Positions 25,031 through 33,831 are shown, numbered from the stretch's first letter. The stretch: 64,000 nt of DNA from Streptomyces albus subsp. albus (GCF_000725885.1 NZ_JODR01000020.1:1-64000), one strand, 5' to 3'. Notes: generated by a model not told the origin, from the sequence alone. Made by a program: numbers and translations.

Positions 25031-26274
25031 GCCCGTCCATCGCCCCGCTCTCCGCGCCGGACGGCACGGTGTGCGACACCGGCCGTGACGACGGGCACCG
25101 CAGCCTGCGCTGCTACGTCACCGCCGACGCCGCCCCGCTGCTGCACCTGCGCGTCGTCGGCCGTCCCGCCGCCCCGGCCGCTGCCCTGCTGCTGCACGAC
25201 GCGCTGGTCCTGCCGCGTCTGTGGGACCACTGCTCCGGCCTCGGTGAGCTGCGGCCCGTGGTGGACCACGGCCGGATCGCGGGGGTGGAGGCCCATCTCT
25301 CCGCACTGGACCCGGCACAGCTGTGGGACGACGCCGCCGCGCTGCGGGCCGCGGTGTGCCGGGCGGTGGCCGACACCGTGCGGGACGACAACCTCGACCA
25401 GGCCGTCGTCCGCGCCGCGGACACCCGCACCGGGACCTCGTTCGGCCTCGCGGCGCTGGCCACCGCCGCCGCCCGCGCGGACTGCGAAGCCGCCCCGGCC
25501 GCGGACCGGCTGCACGCCACCGACCTCACCGCACGTCTGGCCGAGGACGCCCGCCACCTGGCCGACAAGGCGGCGCTGCACGCGCCCGCACTCGTCTCGC
25601 GCCTCGTCCTCACCGCTGCCCGGCCTGCCACCCACCCGCCCGCCGGCCCACCGCCCGTGTCCCCGGACCCCCGGCTGACTATCCGGCTGCCGCGGTACGC
25701 GCCCCCGCCGGAACGGCTGGAGATCGTGTGCGGACGGGCCGAACTCGCCCACGTGCAGATCCGCCGGCCCCTTCCACCGGTCGGCACCGTACGGGAACTG
25801 GCGGCGGTCCTCCTCGCCAACCAGGCCGGGTTCGGCCCGTGGGGCTCCGCCCTCGACCACACCCTGCGGTTCCGGCACGCCCTCACTTATCTGTGGGACT
25901 GCCTGTTCGACCACGCGCACGGGGAGTTCGTCATGCTCGCGGCCCCCGACACCGCCGATGTCGACCGGGTGCTCCGTCTCGTCCGCGCGGCCCACACCCG
26001 ACGCCTCCCCGCGCCGGTCACGGGCCGGACGGTGGAGGCGGCCCGGCGCATCGTGACCACGGGGCTGCTGCGCCGGCTCGGCCCGGCCCCCAGGGCGCTG
26101 GCCACCCAGGCGGACGTGCAGTGCTCCGGCCTGCCGTCGCGGTTCGTCGTCTCGTTGCTGGCCGCGCTGCGGGCCGTGACCGCCCAGGAGGCCGCCGCGG
26201 CGGCACCGGCGGTCGCCGCCGAACCGCTGGCGGTCACCGTGGTCCTGCCCGCCCGCACGCACGAGGCCGGCTGA
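25027..26274 (+). CDS. M16-like non-catalytic partner subunit
   Basis: 415 residues from a GTG at 25027. Its fold pattern follows the preceding protein and other M16B subunits (PLLHLRVVGRPAAPAAALLL, HALTYLWDCLFDHAHGEFVM) but there is no HxxEH motif, so it should be the inactive half of a heterodimer. Such inactive partners carry the R/Y pair that positions the substrate; VREL and RFRHALTYLW are candidate regions. It is the last gene of the operon and converges on the DUF2087 regulator 56 bases away. Confidence 0.75.
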   Translation: MSPSIAPLSAPDGTVCDTGRDDGHRSLRCYVTADAAPLLHLRVVGRPAAPAAALLLHDALVLPRLWDHCSGLGELRPVVDHGRIAGVEAHLSALDPAQLWDDAAALRAAVCRAVADTVRDDNLDQAVVRAADTRTGTSFGLAALATAAARADCEAAPAADRLHATDLTARLAEDARHLADKAALHAPALVSRLVLTAARPATHPPAGPPPVSPDPRLTIRLPRYAPPPERLEIVCGRAELAHVQIRRPLPPVGTVRELAAVLLANQAGFGPWGSALDHTLRFRHALTYLWDCLFDHAHGEFVMLAAPDTADVDRVLRLVRAAHTRRLPAPVTGRTVEAARRIVTTGLLRRLGPAPRALATQADVQCSGLPSRFVVSLLAALRAVTAQEAAAAAPAVAAEPLAVTVVLPARTHEAG

Positions 26275-26330
26275 CGCCGCATCAGCGGCGGGTCCCCAGC
26301 CCGGCCATGCCCGGCCGGGACGCCGGTCCG

Positions 26331-26930
26331 TCAGGGGGCGGCGGTGGGGCCGGGCAGCGGCCGGCGCCGGTACTCCGCCGATCCGGCCCGGTCGACCAGG
26401 GCGAAGTCCGCCAGGAGCCGGCGCAGCCGTGCCACGTCGTCACCCGCCTGCGCCAGCAGCGCGTTGACCTCGTTCTCGGTGAGCGAGCGGTCCTCGGGCA
26501 GCAGCGCGGCCAGGGCCAGCGCGAGGGCTTCCAGATCCTCGGGGCGCTTGGGCAGCGCGGTGATACGCCCGTGCGACAGATAGCGGCGCAGGGGGGAGTC
26601 CGGGGGAACGATCCGGTTCAAAGCGGTGTGCTCGGCCAGGGAGGCGGCCAGGTCCCCGAGCGCCTCCGGCCGCGCGGTCAGCGAAGCGCCCTCGCGGGTG
26701 AGCAGCCCCGCCTCGGTGAGACGCACGACCTCCTTGGAGAGGGTTTTGAGGTCGAGGCCCACCTTCTGCGCGACATCGGCCAGGCGTGGCGGCCCGGCTG
26801 CCGCGTTCAGTTCGGCGACCGCGCCGAGGATGCCCAGCCGGCGGCCGGTGGACAGTGCCGACAGCGCGTCCGCCGCCTTGCTGAAGGTCACCGAGTCGGC
26901 AGGCAGGGACGAACTGGCAAGTACGGACAT
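26331..26930 (-). CDS. DUF2087-type winged-helix regulator
   Basis: 199 residues. ATG 26930 is used, although no ribosome site is visible, so leaderless translation or an upstream GTG start is possible. Residues 15-85 form a winged helix (LSALSTGRRLGILGAVAEL, then LADVAQKVGLDLKTLSKEVV). The C-terminal 70 residues are DUF2087: LPKRPEDLEALALALAALLP, LTENEVNALLAQAGDDVARL, RRLLADFALVDRAGSAEYRR. Such proteins are regulators of unknown ligand. The gene converges on the peptide operon and could regulate it, but there is no direct sign of that. Confidence 0.82.
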   Translation of the reverse strand: MSVLASSSLPADSVTFSKAADALSALSTGRRLGILGAVAELNAAAGPPRLADVAQKVGLDLKTLSKEVVRLTEAGLLTREGASLTARPEALGDLAASLAEHTALNRIVPPDSPLRRYLSHGRITALPKRPEDLEALALALAALLPEDRSLTENEVNALLAQAGDDVARLRRLLADFALVDRAGSAEYRRRPLPGPTAAP

Positions 26931-27069
26931 GTCGGCATCGTAGTCCGCGGCCCTTCTCACGCGGTCCGCGCGGACAATCCCGGAGCATGGTGATCCGGTT
27001 CCGTCCACGAACGAACGAAACCGGGCCGGACGGCTGCGCCGAGGCGGCTCGGGCGGCGGGGGAGCGGCC

Positions 27070-27795
27070 TCACCGCCGCGGACGGTGCCGGAGGCGCCAC
27101 CGGCGCGCCGCACGGAAGCCTCCCGTCTCTTCGCCGAAGAGGAACGGCACGCTCACCGCGGCGCCGAAGAGCCACAGCACCGACCAGCCGACGATGCCCC
27201 AGCCCGCCGTGCCGTGGGCGGCGATCCGTCCGGCGGGCAGCAGCGTCCACAGCCCGAGCCACACCCATGCGAAGGCCCGGGTCCCCAGCGGGCCGAACAG
27301 GCTCCGCAGTCGGCCGCCGCCCAGCGCCGCCCACAGGAGGAGACCGGCACCCAGCCAGCCGGGGAACAGACTGAACGTCAGATCGCCGGCCGCGGACGGG
27401 GCGAGCCGGTCGCGCGCGCCCCGGACGGTGATGCCGACCACCTGCCCCTGCCAGACGTCCAGCCCGGCACGGGAGCCCCGCCGTGCCGCACCGTACAGGC
27501 CGTTGGAGACCTCGTACGCCGTGGTGCGCCCGTCGCGCGCTATGCGCAGGTAGTAGAGGGTCTCCGTGCTGGAGTCCTCGGTGCTGCCGGTGGTTGTCGT
27601 CCGGGTGTACTTGTCGGCCACCCGGCCGGTCTCCCGTCCGATGCAGGCATCCATGCGCGGCGCGGCGCGCTGACACGGCTCGGCGTGCCGGTACTCCACG
27701 GTCTTGCGGTACGGCTCGACGGCCAGGTCGAGGCTCGCCCAGACGGCGGCCACACCGAGCAGCAGCGCACAGCAGCGTACGACGACGTTCCTCAT
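27070..27795 (-). CDS. Membrane protein of unknown function
   Basis: 241 residues, ATG at 27795 after a G-rich ribosome site. Residues 5-25 form a first membrane helix. An extracellular-looking domain with three cysteines follows (EPCQRAAPRMDACIGRETG plus a Ser/Thr-rich turn and YYLRIARDGRTTAYEVSNGL). Three further helices lie at about 138-158, 168-186 and 196-218, and the tail is Arg-rich. The central domain recalls DUF3592-like membrane proteins, but I cannot assign a role. Confidence 0.7.
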   Translation of the reverse strand: MRNVVVRCCALLLGVAAVWASLDLAVEPYRKTVEYRHAEPCQRAAPRMDACIGRETGRVADKYTRTTTTGSTEDSSTETLYYLRIARDGRTTAYEVSNGLYGAARRGSRAGLDVWQGQVVGITVRGARDRLAPSAAGDLTFSLFPGWLGAGLLLWAALGGGRLRSLFGPLGTRAFAWVWLGLWTLLPAGRIAAHGTAGWGIVGWSVLWLFGAAVSVPFLFGEETGGFRAARRWRLRHRPRR

Positions 27796-27932
27796 CCGGT
27801 GCCCCCCTGCGCACGCGCCCGCCGCCCCTCGCCGTGCGGGCACCGTCCGTGCGGTGCCCCCATCCTGCGGGGCGGGAGGCCGCACGGCAATCCGTCGGCA
27901 CCACAACCGCGGCCCGGCCCGCAGGGCCGGGG

Positions 27933-29114
27933 TCAGCCGCCCCGGCCGTCGGCGGACACCGGGGCGGCGGGCGCGACCCGCCGCTCGGCCTCCGCGGTCC
28001 CGAAGGCGTCGCCGGGACGGCGGCCGGTCCTGCGCTGGCGGTCGGCGCCGCTCCCGTCGCGCAGCACCCGGTCCAGCAGGCGCTGGACTTCCTCCAGGTC
28101 GCCGGTCTCGCGCAGCGCGGGCCGCAGTATGGCCATCATCTCCTCGGCCAGGCCGACAGCCGGGACCTGCCGCCCGGTGAACGGGTGGAGGGCGGGGCCG
28201 TGCAGGCCGTGCCGGGCGGCCGTCCACAGCGCCGCGGAGGCCATGTGGTCGCTCATCCCGGGCGGGCTCTCGCCGTCGGCGCGCGCCGCCAGCGCCGTAT
28301 GGACGAGGGCGCGGACGAGGCCCGCCTGGAGGACGGCCTCGTCGATGGTGGCGGTGGTGTCGGCGACGCGGATCTCCACGGTGGGCAGGTGGTACGAGGG
28401 GCGCACCAGCCAGTAGGCGTTGGCGCCCGAGGGCAGCACCCCGCCGCGCTGGAGGGTGGTCACGGTCTCGTCGTAGGCCGCGGCGGAGGGGAAGTGCGGG
28501 GGGATCTCCAGGGTCGGCCAGCGGCTGAGCATGATCGTCCGCCAGCTGGCGTATCCGGTGTCCACGCCTTTGTAGAACGGCGAGTTGGCGGAGATAGCCA
28601 GCAGGGTGGGCAGCCAGGGGCGCAGATACCCGGCGGCCCAGACCGCCGTCTCCCGGTCGAACGTGCCCACGTGGACGTGGCAGCCGCACGTCTCGCTCTG
28701 CGTGACGAGATAGCCGTAGAGCCGGCGCATGTGCCGGTAGTGCGGGGTGGGCGCGGCCGACCGCGGGGGGCCCGGCACCGGCGGGGTGCCCAGCGGCAGC
28801 GGCTGGACCCCGGCGGCCCGGGCCGCCGCGGACAGCCGAGCGCGGGCGGCGGTCAGCTGGGCGCGCACCTGGGTGAGATCGGTGCACACGCCGGTCGCCG
28901 TCTCGGCCATCGAGGTCAGCATCTCCCCGTGGAGTGCTGTCGCATCCTCCGGTGCTCCGGGCTCGTGCGGACCGTCGTCGGTGAAGACGTCCGCCTCCGG
29001 ATGCACGGCCGGGACTTCGTCCGCACCGGCCAGAATGAACTCCTCCTCGACGCCGAGGGTGAGAGGATGACCGCTTGGTGCCGCAGAGGCGGATGCGCGC
29101 TGTCTGGCTGTCAC
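27933..29114 (-). CDS. ybdK: YbdK-type carboxylate-amine ligase (glutamate-cysteine ligase fold)
   Basis: 393 residues, GTG at 29114. The start LTLGVEEEFILAGADEVPAV is the hallmark of the GCS2 family. ALHGEMLTSMAETATGVCTD, GCHVHVGTFDRETAV, LPTLLAISANSPFYKGVDTG and LPTVEIRVADTTATIDEAVL are also characteristic. The fold joins a carboxylate to an amine with ATP. E. coli YbdK has only weak glutamate-cysteine ligase activity, so the true substrate is uncertain. It lies between the two biosynthetic clusters and belongs clearly to neither. Confidence 0.87.
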   Translation of the reverse strand: MTARQRASASAAPSGHPLTLGVEEEFILAGADEVPAVHPEADVFTDDGPHEPGAPEDATALHGEMLTSMAETATGVCTDLTQVRAQLTAARARLSAAARAAGVQPLPLGTPPVPGPPRSAAPTPHYRHMRRLYGYLVTQSETCGCHVHVGTFDRETAVWAAGYLRPWLPTLLAISANSPFYKGVDTGYASWRTIMLSRWPTLEIPPHFPSAAAYDETVTTLQRGGVLPSGANAYWLVRPSYHLPTVEIRVADTTATIDEAVLQAGLVRALVHTALAARADGESPPGMSDHMASAALWTAARHGLHGPALHPFTGRQVPAVGLAEEMMAILRPALRETGDLEEVQRLLDRVLRDGSGADRQRRTGRRPGDAFGTAEAERRVAPAAPVSADGRGG

Positions 29115-29400
29115 GGTGTCTCCCGAGCGTCACGTGTCACCGGTTGTTTCCCGACGTGAGGGCAGAAGCCAGGGCCTCCCCCGGCTTGTACCCGGGGTGA
29201 GGGGCGGCACACGGCACTGCCCCGGGAGGGCCCGTCGACGGCGGGAAGACACTGGGCGTCTGTTCGGTCACACATGGTAGTTTCGGTCGCGTCATTCTCC
29301 GCCGAGGCCCGGGCCGTTTCTCCGTCCGGAGACCGTGGACAGGCGGGGACGCGGGGGTGATGGACAGCGACGGTTTCTCAGGGCTCCCACAGAAGGGGCG
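29115..29400. other. Divergent intergenic region, nothing distinct seen
   Basis: 286 bases between the ligase and EamA starts. A moderately AT-rich patch around 29268-29295 may contain a promoter. No repeat or small gene is supported. Confidence 0.4.
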
Positions 29401-30612
29401 ATGCAGGTGGGGGAAGAGCGAAGCATCATCGGCAGGTACGGCTCGCGCGGTCGCAGGCGGGTCGGCACCGCCGCGGCCACGGATGCCGACGGCGTCGCCG
29501 TCGGGGAGAAGGCCGGGGAAGCCGGCGAGGCCGGGGCCCGGGACGGCGCCGAAAAGAAGGCCGGGCGAGGGGATGTCCCGCGGCAGCAGCCGCCGGCGGT
29601 CTCGGAGCGGCAGCCGCGGAGCGGGGAGACGGAACCGGACGGTGAAGCGGAACCGGAAGGGGAGCGCACCGCATCGGGCGGGGGCATCGCCGGGCGACAC
29701 GTCTGGTGGGGTGCGGCGGCCGTCGCCGCCGCGGCCCTGGCCTGGAGCACGTCGTTCTCGGTGACCAAGCTCGCGCTGGAGCGGACGCCCCCGCTGACCG
29801 TCGGAGCGCTGCGCTTCGGCCTGGCGGCCCTGCTGCTGGCCGTCGCGGTGCGCCTGCAGCGGCGGTGGCGACCGCCGTCCGTGCGGGAACGGCTGGAGAT
29901 GGCACTGGCCGGGCTGCTGGGCATCACCCTCTACTTCACGCTGGAGAACTTCGGCGTCGACCTGGCCACGGCGTCCGACGCCACGCTCATCGTCGCGTCC
30001 TACCCCGCGTTGACGTTCGCGCTGGAATTCGCCCTCTTCCGGCAGCGCCCGGCGCCACTGGCCCTGCTGGGCATGGCGCTGGCGGTGGGAGGCGTGGTGC
30101 TGATCGTGCGGGACAACGCGGACGCGGCGGGCAGTCAGCGCCTCCTGGGCGATCTGCTGCTGGCGCTCGGCGGGCTCGCGTGGGCGGCCTACAACCTGCT
30201 GCTGGCGGCGCGGCGCCCCCGTATGTCGGCCCTGACCGCCACCTACTACCAGACGTTCGGCGGTGCCGTCGCGTTCGCCGCGCTCGCGCTGACGGAGTAC
30301 CGGGACTGGGGCGGGCTGGCACCGGTCGACATCGGCCTGATGGCATATTTGGCCGGAGTGTGCTCCATCGGCGGCTTCCTCTGCTACAACAAGGGCCTCC
30401 GCAGTATCTCCTCCAGTACCGCTGTCACCATCCTCAACACCATTCCGGTCTTCGGTCTCGTCTCGGCGGTGGTCGTCGCGGGCGAGTCCGTGACGCGGAT
30501 TCAGCTCATCGGCGGAGCGGTGGTGGTGCTCGGTGTCGTCCTCAGCCTGCGCCGCGATGTTTCCCGGGACGACGGCGCACCGAAAACTGTCGACCGCGCA
30601 CCGAAAACTTAG
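29401..30612 (+). CDS. EamA/DMT-family exporter with a long cytoplasmic N-terminus
   Basis: 403 residues from ATG 29401 (GAAGGGGC upstream; a GTG at 29335 is in frame). The first 100 residues are charged and repetitive (GEKAGEAGEAGARDGAEKKA), probably disordered. Ten membrane segments follow as two EamA repeats: WWGAAAVAAAALAWSTSFSV to YFTLENFGVDLATASDATLI, and LVSAVVVAGESVTRIQLIGG near the end. Position beside the polyketide genes suggests export of that product, but the genes converge rather than share a transcript, so this is inference. Confidence 0.83.
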   Translation: MQVGEERSIIGRYGSRGRRRVGTAAATDADGVAVGEKAGEAGEAGARDGAEKKAGRGDVPRQQPPAVSERQPRSGETEPDGEAEPEGERTASGGGIAGRHVWWGAAAVAAAALAWSTSFSVTKLALERTPPLTVGALRFGLAALLLAVAVRLQRRWRPPSVRERLEMALAGLLGITLYFTLENFGVDLATASDATLIVASYPALTFALEFALFRQRPAPLALLGMALAVGGVVLIVRDNADAAGSQRLLGDLLLALGGLAWAAYNLLLAARRPRMSALTATYYQTFGGAVAFAALALTEYRDWGGLAPVDIGLMAYLAGVCSIGGFLCYNKGLRSISSSTAVTILNTIPVFGLVSAVVVAGESVTRIQLIGGAVVVLGVVLSLRRDVSRDDGAPKTVDRAPKT

Positions 30613-30915
30613 GAGTGCCGCGGAAAATCCGGACCGGATTACGCCGTCGCGGATCCGGGAAACGACCGCAACGACCATGCTCCGGACCACCGCATCGTGT
30701 CCGGGGGAGCGGAAAAACATGAGTCCCGCGGCGTACGCGGAACCGGAGCGGAATTCCGTCCAGGATTCCGTGAAAGCCGTAGCCCCAGCGGATGGACGGC
30801 ATGCGGGTGTACGCCGTGGAAGTCGCTCACCGTACTTGTACGGCGCACATTTCCGTGTCCGCATCCCCGCGTCCCCGCATCACCGCGTCGGCGGAGGCGC
30901 GGGGGAGGGGAGCGG
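30613..30915. other. Intergenic region between convergent genes
   Basis: About 300 bases, lower in G+C than the genes on each side, particularly 30613-30790 (repeated GGATTCCG- and GGAATTCCG-like patches). No gene family is recognisable in any frame. It may be decayed sequence. Confidence 0.4.
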
Positions 30916-30940
30916 CCCGGGCGGGGCGGCCCCGCCCGGG
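30916..30940. terminator. Bidirectional hairpin between EamA and the flavin oxidase
   Basis: A perfect 12-base inverted repeat (CCCGGGCGGGGC at 30916-30927, GCCCCGCCCGGG at 30929-30940) stands 7 bases beyond the oxidase stop. It is well placed to end the leftward aminotransferase-oxidase transcript. Confidence 0.6.
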
Positions 30941-30946
30941 CGGGGC

Positions 30947-32134
30947 TCATTCCTGTCCGGCGGGGTCCAGCGACAGCCGGGAGATGTCGTGTCGGCAGGT
31001 GCCGTTCTCGGCGAGGTCCACACAGATCTGCCCGAAAAGCGGGATGAACTTGAACGCCCAGCCGGCGCCGTAGACCACCAGCCGCTCCCCGTGGGGGACT
31101 CGTCCGGCGGCCGTGTCCAGGAAGAACTGGCGCTCCGGGTCGGACGGGAGCACCGCCGGACACGTCCCCTGCCGCACCGGCGCCGGGTCCAGCGAGGGCA
31201 GGTGCCGCTCGACGCATCCCGCGAGCCGCTCCACCTGGTAGCTGTCGGGCTTCCCGGTGGCCTTCGAGGGGTGCGGCAGCGGGCTCATCTCGAAGTCGAC
31301 GCCGCAGCGCACCAGATCGCCCGGGGCCCAGGGGTTGTGGCCGAAGCCGTAGAAGAGGCTGGTGTCCTGCTCGGTCGGCTGCTGGAAGAGGAACCAGAAG
31401 GGGGAGGCCGTGTCCGCGGACGCGCGCTGCCGGAACGTCGCCACCGCCATCTCGAAGACCTGGTAGTCCAGCCGCAGGCCGAGCGGTTCGAGCAGATCGT
31501 TCACGAAGGGGCCGCACGCCAGGACGACCTTCTGCGCCCGGTAGACGGCCCGCTCGGTACGGACGGTGACCCCGTCCGCGTCCGGGGTCACCTCCCGCAC
31601 GGGCTCGTGGGCGTGGAGCGCGCAGCCACCGGCCTGCGCCAGCCCCAGCAGAGCGGCGATGGTGCCCCGCACGTCGATCGTCCCGCCGTCGGGCTGGAGG
31701 AACCCCTCGTAGTGCCGCGGCAGGTCACGGAAGCCGAAACGCCGCTCGATGTCGGCCGCCGTGAGCCACTCGTACGGCACGTCGAGGCGGTCCATGACCT
31801 CGGCGGTCTCCCGGATCTGTCCCTCGTTGGTGCGTACTTCGGTGTCCCCGAACCACAGGCTGCCGATCTCGTGCAGCAGCCGCCGTTCGCAGCGGCTCTC
31901 CAGCCGGCGCCACAGGGGCTGCGCCTGGAGGGTGAGCCGGAAGATGTCCTCCTGGGTGTACTGGAGCCGCCAGTGGCGCTCCGCCCCGGTGCTGCCACCG
32001 TCCTCGTGGAGGAACCCTCCGGACTCCAGCAGCAGGACGCGGTGGCCGCGTTCGGTCGCCTCCCAGGCGCAGGACAGCCCGACGGGGCCGCCCCCCACCA
32101 CCACGATGTCGTAGAGACCGTCGGTGTCGGTCAT
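30947..32134 (-). CDS. NikD-like flavin amine oxidase (piperideine-2-carboxylate to picolinate)
   Basis: 395 residues, ATG 32134. The N-terminus is a Rossmann FAD site (YDIVVVGGGPVGLSCAWEAT with LLLESGG). The fold is that of monomeric sarcosine oxidase. C325 (QGTCPAVLPSD) matches the covalent flavin cysteine. W359 and K362 in GAGWAFKFIPLFG replace the sarcosine oxidase His-x-x-Lys. The spacing Cys-34-Trp-3-Lys is the same as I recall for Cys321, Trp355 and Lys358 of NikD in nikkomycin synthesis, which oxidises 1-piperideine-2-carboxylate to picolinate. The adjacent aminotransferase, AMP ligase and carrier protein complete the expected set. No picolinate 3-hydroxylase gene is present, so plain picolinate is predicted. 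A sarcosine or N-methyl-amino-acid oxidase remains the alternative. Confidence 0.8.
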   Translation of the reverse strand: MTDTDGLYDIVVVGGGPVGLSCAWEATERGHRVLLLESGGFLHEDGGSTGAERHWRLQYTQEDIFRLTLQAQPLWRRLESRCERRLLHEIGSLWFGDTEVRTNEGQIRETAEVMDRLDVPYEWLTAADIERRFGFRDLPRHYEGFLQPDGGTIDVRGTIAALLGLAQAGGCALHAHEPVREVTPDADGVTVRTERAVYRAQKVVLACGPFVNDLLEPLGLRLDYQVFEMAVATFRQRASADTASPFWFLFQQPTEQDTSLFYGFGHNPWAPGDLVRCGVDFEMSPLPHPSKATGKPDSYQVERLAGCVERHLPSLDPAPVRQGTCPAVLPSDPERQFFLDTAAGRVPHGERLVVYGAGWAFKFIPLFGQICVDLAENGTCRHDISRLSLDPAGQE

Positions 32135-32210
32135 GGCTGGTTGGACCTCCTGGCGTGGTCGTACGCGCCCGGGGCGCGCGGGGTGTCGGGGTGGTGTGCG
32201 ACGTGGCCGG

Positions 32211-33437
32211 TCAGGAGAAGGCCGACTTGAGGGCGCGGAGCATGTGCTCCACCTGTTCGTCGGTGAGAGACGGATGGCAGGGCAGGTTCACCTGCTCGTG
32301 GAACCAGAGGCGTTCGGCCACCGGGCACTCGCCCATGCCGTGGCTCCGGCCGCGCCACTCGGGCCGCAGGTGCAGCGGGAAGTACCGCAGCTGCACCTCG
32401 ACGCCGGCCTTGTCCAGCGCCGCTATCACCTCGTCCCGTCCGATGCCGTGCCCGGGGCGGACGAAGAAGGTGTAGAGATGGTGGGCGTGTTCCACGCCGT
32501 CGGCGGTCTCGGCCACCCGTGCCTGCGGGAACTCGCGCAGGGTCGCGGTGATCCGCCCGGCTATCCACGCCCGTCTGGCCACCATCTCGGGCAGCCGCCC
32601 CAGCTGGACCAGGCCCACGGCCGCGCCGGCCTCGCTCATCGTGGCGTTGCCCCCGGGCCGGCGCACATCGAGGCAGACCCGGTCGTAGGAGTCGTCGACC
32701 CACATCATCCAGGGACGGGCGGTGTCCGGCTGGCCGAACCGTTCGGGCGCGGCACGGTAGATGCCGTCGGTCGCGTTGGAGCGGAGCCGGTCGAGCCGGT
32801 CGGCCCAGTCGTCCCGGTCGAAGGTGAGCAGTCCGCCCTCGCCCAGGGAGGTGATGTTCTTGCTGGAGTGGAAGCTGAAACAGCCGATGTCCCCCAGCGA
32901 ACCGGGCCGCCGGCCGTGGTAGCGCGCCCCCAGGGCGTGGGCGCAGTCCTCCACCACCAGCAGCCCGTGCCGCCGGGCGATGCGCATGATCTCGTCCATG
33001 TCGGCCGGGTGGCCGCCGAAGTGGACCAGCACCAGCGCGCGGGTGCGCTCCCCGATGAGGGCCTGAAGGCCCGCCGGGTCGATGTTGAGCGTGTCCTCGC
33101 GCACGTCGCAGAAGCGGACCTTCACCCCGTAGCCCAGCAGGGGATCCGCCATGGCCTTGAAGGACTGGGGTGTGGTGATGACCTCGTCGCCCGGCTGGAG
33201 ACCCAGGAGGTGGACCGCCAGGTCGAGCGCGACCGTGCCGCTGGTGACGGTCAGCGCGTGCCGGGTGCCGATGTGTTCACGCAGCCGGCTCTCGAACTCG
33301 GCTCTCCGGTTCCCCTGGGAAAGCACTTCCTTGGAATCCACCAATGCGCGGAGCGCGGATAATTCGGCGTCGTCCAGGATGCTTCCGATACGGCCTGCGG
33401 GTACCACGTATTCGTGTCTACGGGTCATCTCAGTCAT
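32211..33437 (-). CDS. DegT/DnrJ/EryC1/StrS aminotransferase, probable L-lysine 2-aminotransferase
   Basis: 408 residues from ATG 33437. PLP enzyme signatures: ALTVTSGTVALDLAVHLLG (phosphate site), VVEDCAHALGARYHGRRPG (Asp holding the pyridine nitrogen), and CFSFHSSKNITSLGEGGLLT with the Schiff-base lysine in SSKN. The family is usual for amino-sugars, but secondary-metabolite members include lysine 2-aminotransferases of picolinate pathways, whose product cyclises to 1-piperideine-2-carboxylate. The NikD-like oxidase 76 bases downstream makes that the best assignment. The enzyme might instead aminate a later keto intermediate. Codon for Leu in DDAELSAL is TTA (complement of 33360-33362), predicting bldA dependence. 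It is the first gene of the leftward arm. Confidence 0.83.
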   Translation of the reverse strand: MTEMTRRHEYVVPAGRIGSILDDAELSALRALVDSKEVLSQGNRRAEFESRLREHIGTRHALTVTSGTVALDLAVHLLGLQPGDEVITTPQSFKAMADPLLGYGVKVRFCDVREDTLNIDPAGLQALIGERTRALVLVHFGGHPADMDEIMRIARRHGLLVVEDCAHALGARYHGRRPGSLGDIGCFSFHSSKNITSLGEGGLLTFDRDDWADRLDRLRSNATDGIYRAAPERFGQPDTARPWMMWVDDSYDRVCLDVRRPGGNATMSEAGAAVGLVQLGRLPEMVARRAWIAGRITATLREFPQARVAETADGVEHAHHLYTFFVRPGHGIGRDEVIAALDKAGVEVQLRYFPLHLRPEWRGRSHGMGECPVAERLWFHEQVNLPCHPSLTDEQVEHMLRALKSAFS

Positions 33438-33831
33438 TCCTGCTCCGGAATTCGAGGAGGGGGTGCCGAGGTGCCGGTGGGGAACAGTACGGCTCGGTCC
33501 TGTCGCACGGTCACGGGTTTCAACCCTTCGGGCATGCAGGAACAGGAATACGGCGGGCATCACGTTAGGGCGGTGAGGCGGGACCGTCAACGTCGCCCCG
33601 AAAATCACTTTCGGTCATGGTCATTTTCGAGGGCCGGGCACGGTGGCGGAAAATCGTTCCTGTGACCCTTGACGGCCCGGGGTGCGCTTGATGGAATCCG
33701 GGCCTGGTGTTCCGGCCGGTGATTACTGATCACTTTCCCCAGCCCGGCCGCCGGTTCACAGTTCAGACCACTGCTTCGACCACTGCGCTCACCGGACCGT
33801 TGCCTACGCGTGAAATGGAAGAGTGGCGACC
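33438..33831. promoter_or_regulatory. Divergent promoter region of the polyketide cluster
   Basis: 394 bases between the aminotransferase and carrier-protein starts, clearly less G+C-rich than the genes. GAAAAT at 33600-33605 and ATTTTC at 33623-33628 make an inverted repeat, and GAAAATC recurs at 33649. These are candidate operators that could co-ordinate both arms. Two of the genes it drives carry early TTA codons. No cluster-situated regulator is seen. Confidence 0.55.

Noticed and set aside
15216..26274. Thioamitide or thiazole/oxazole microcin cluster of known type
   Set aside because: No TfuA or separate ThiF partner, no flavin dehydrogenase, no Cys in the precursor, no PxPxP tail on YcaO.
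29137..30864. Long minus-strand frame opposite the EamA gene
   Set aside because: Shadow of the membrane protein; product is Arg/Gln/Gly low complexity.
30947..32134. Thiamine ThiO or housekeeping sarcosine oxidase
   Set aside because: No thiamine genes nearby, and Trp in place of the sarcosine oxidase His together with the AMP ligase context favours NikD.
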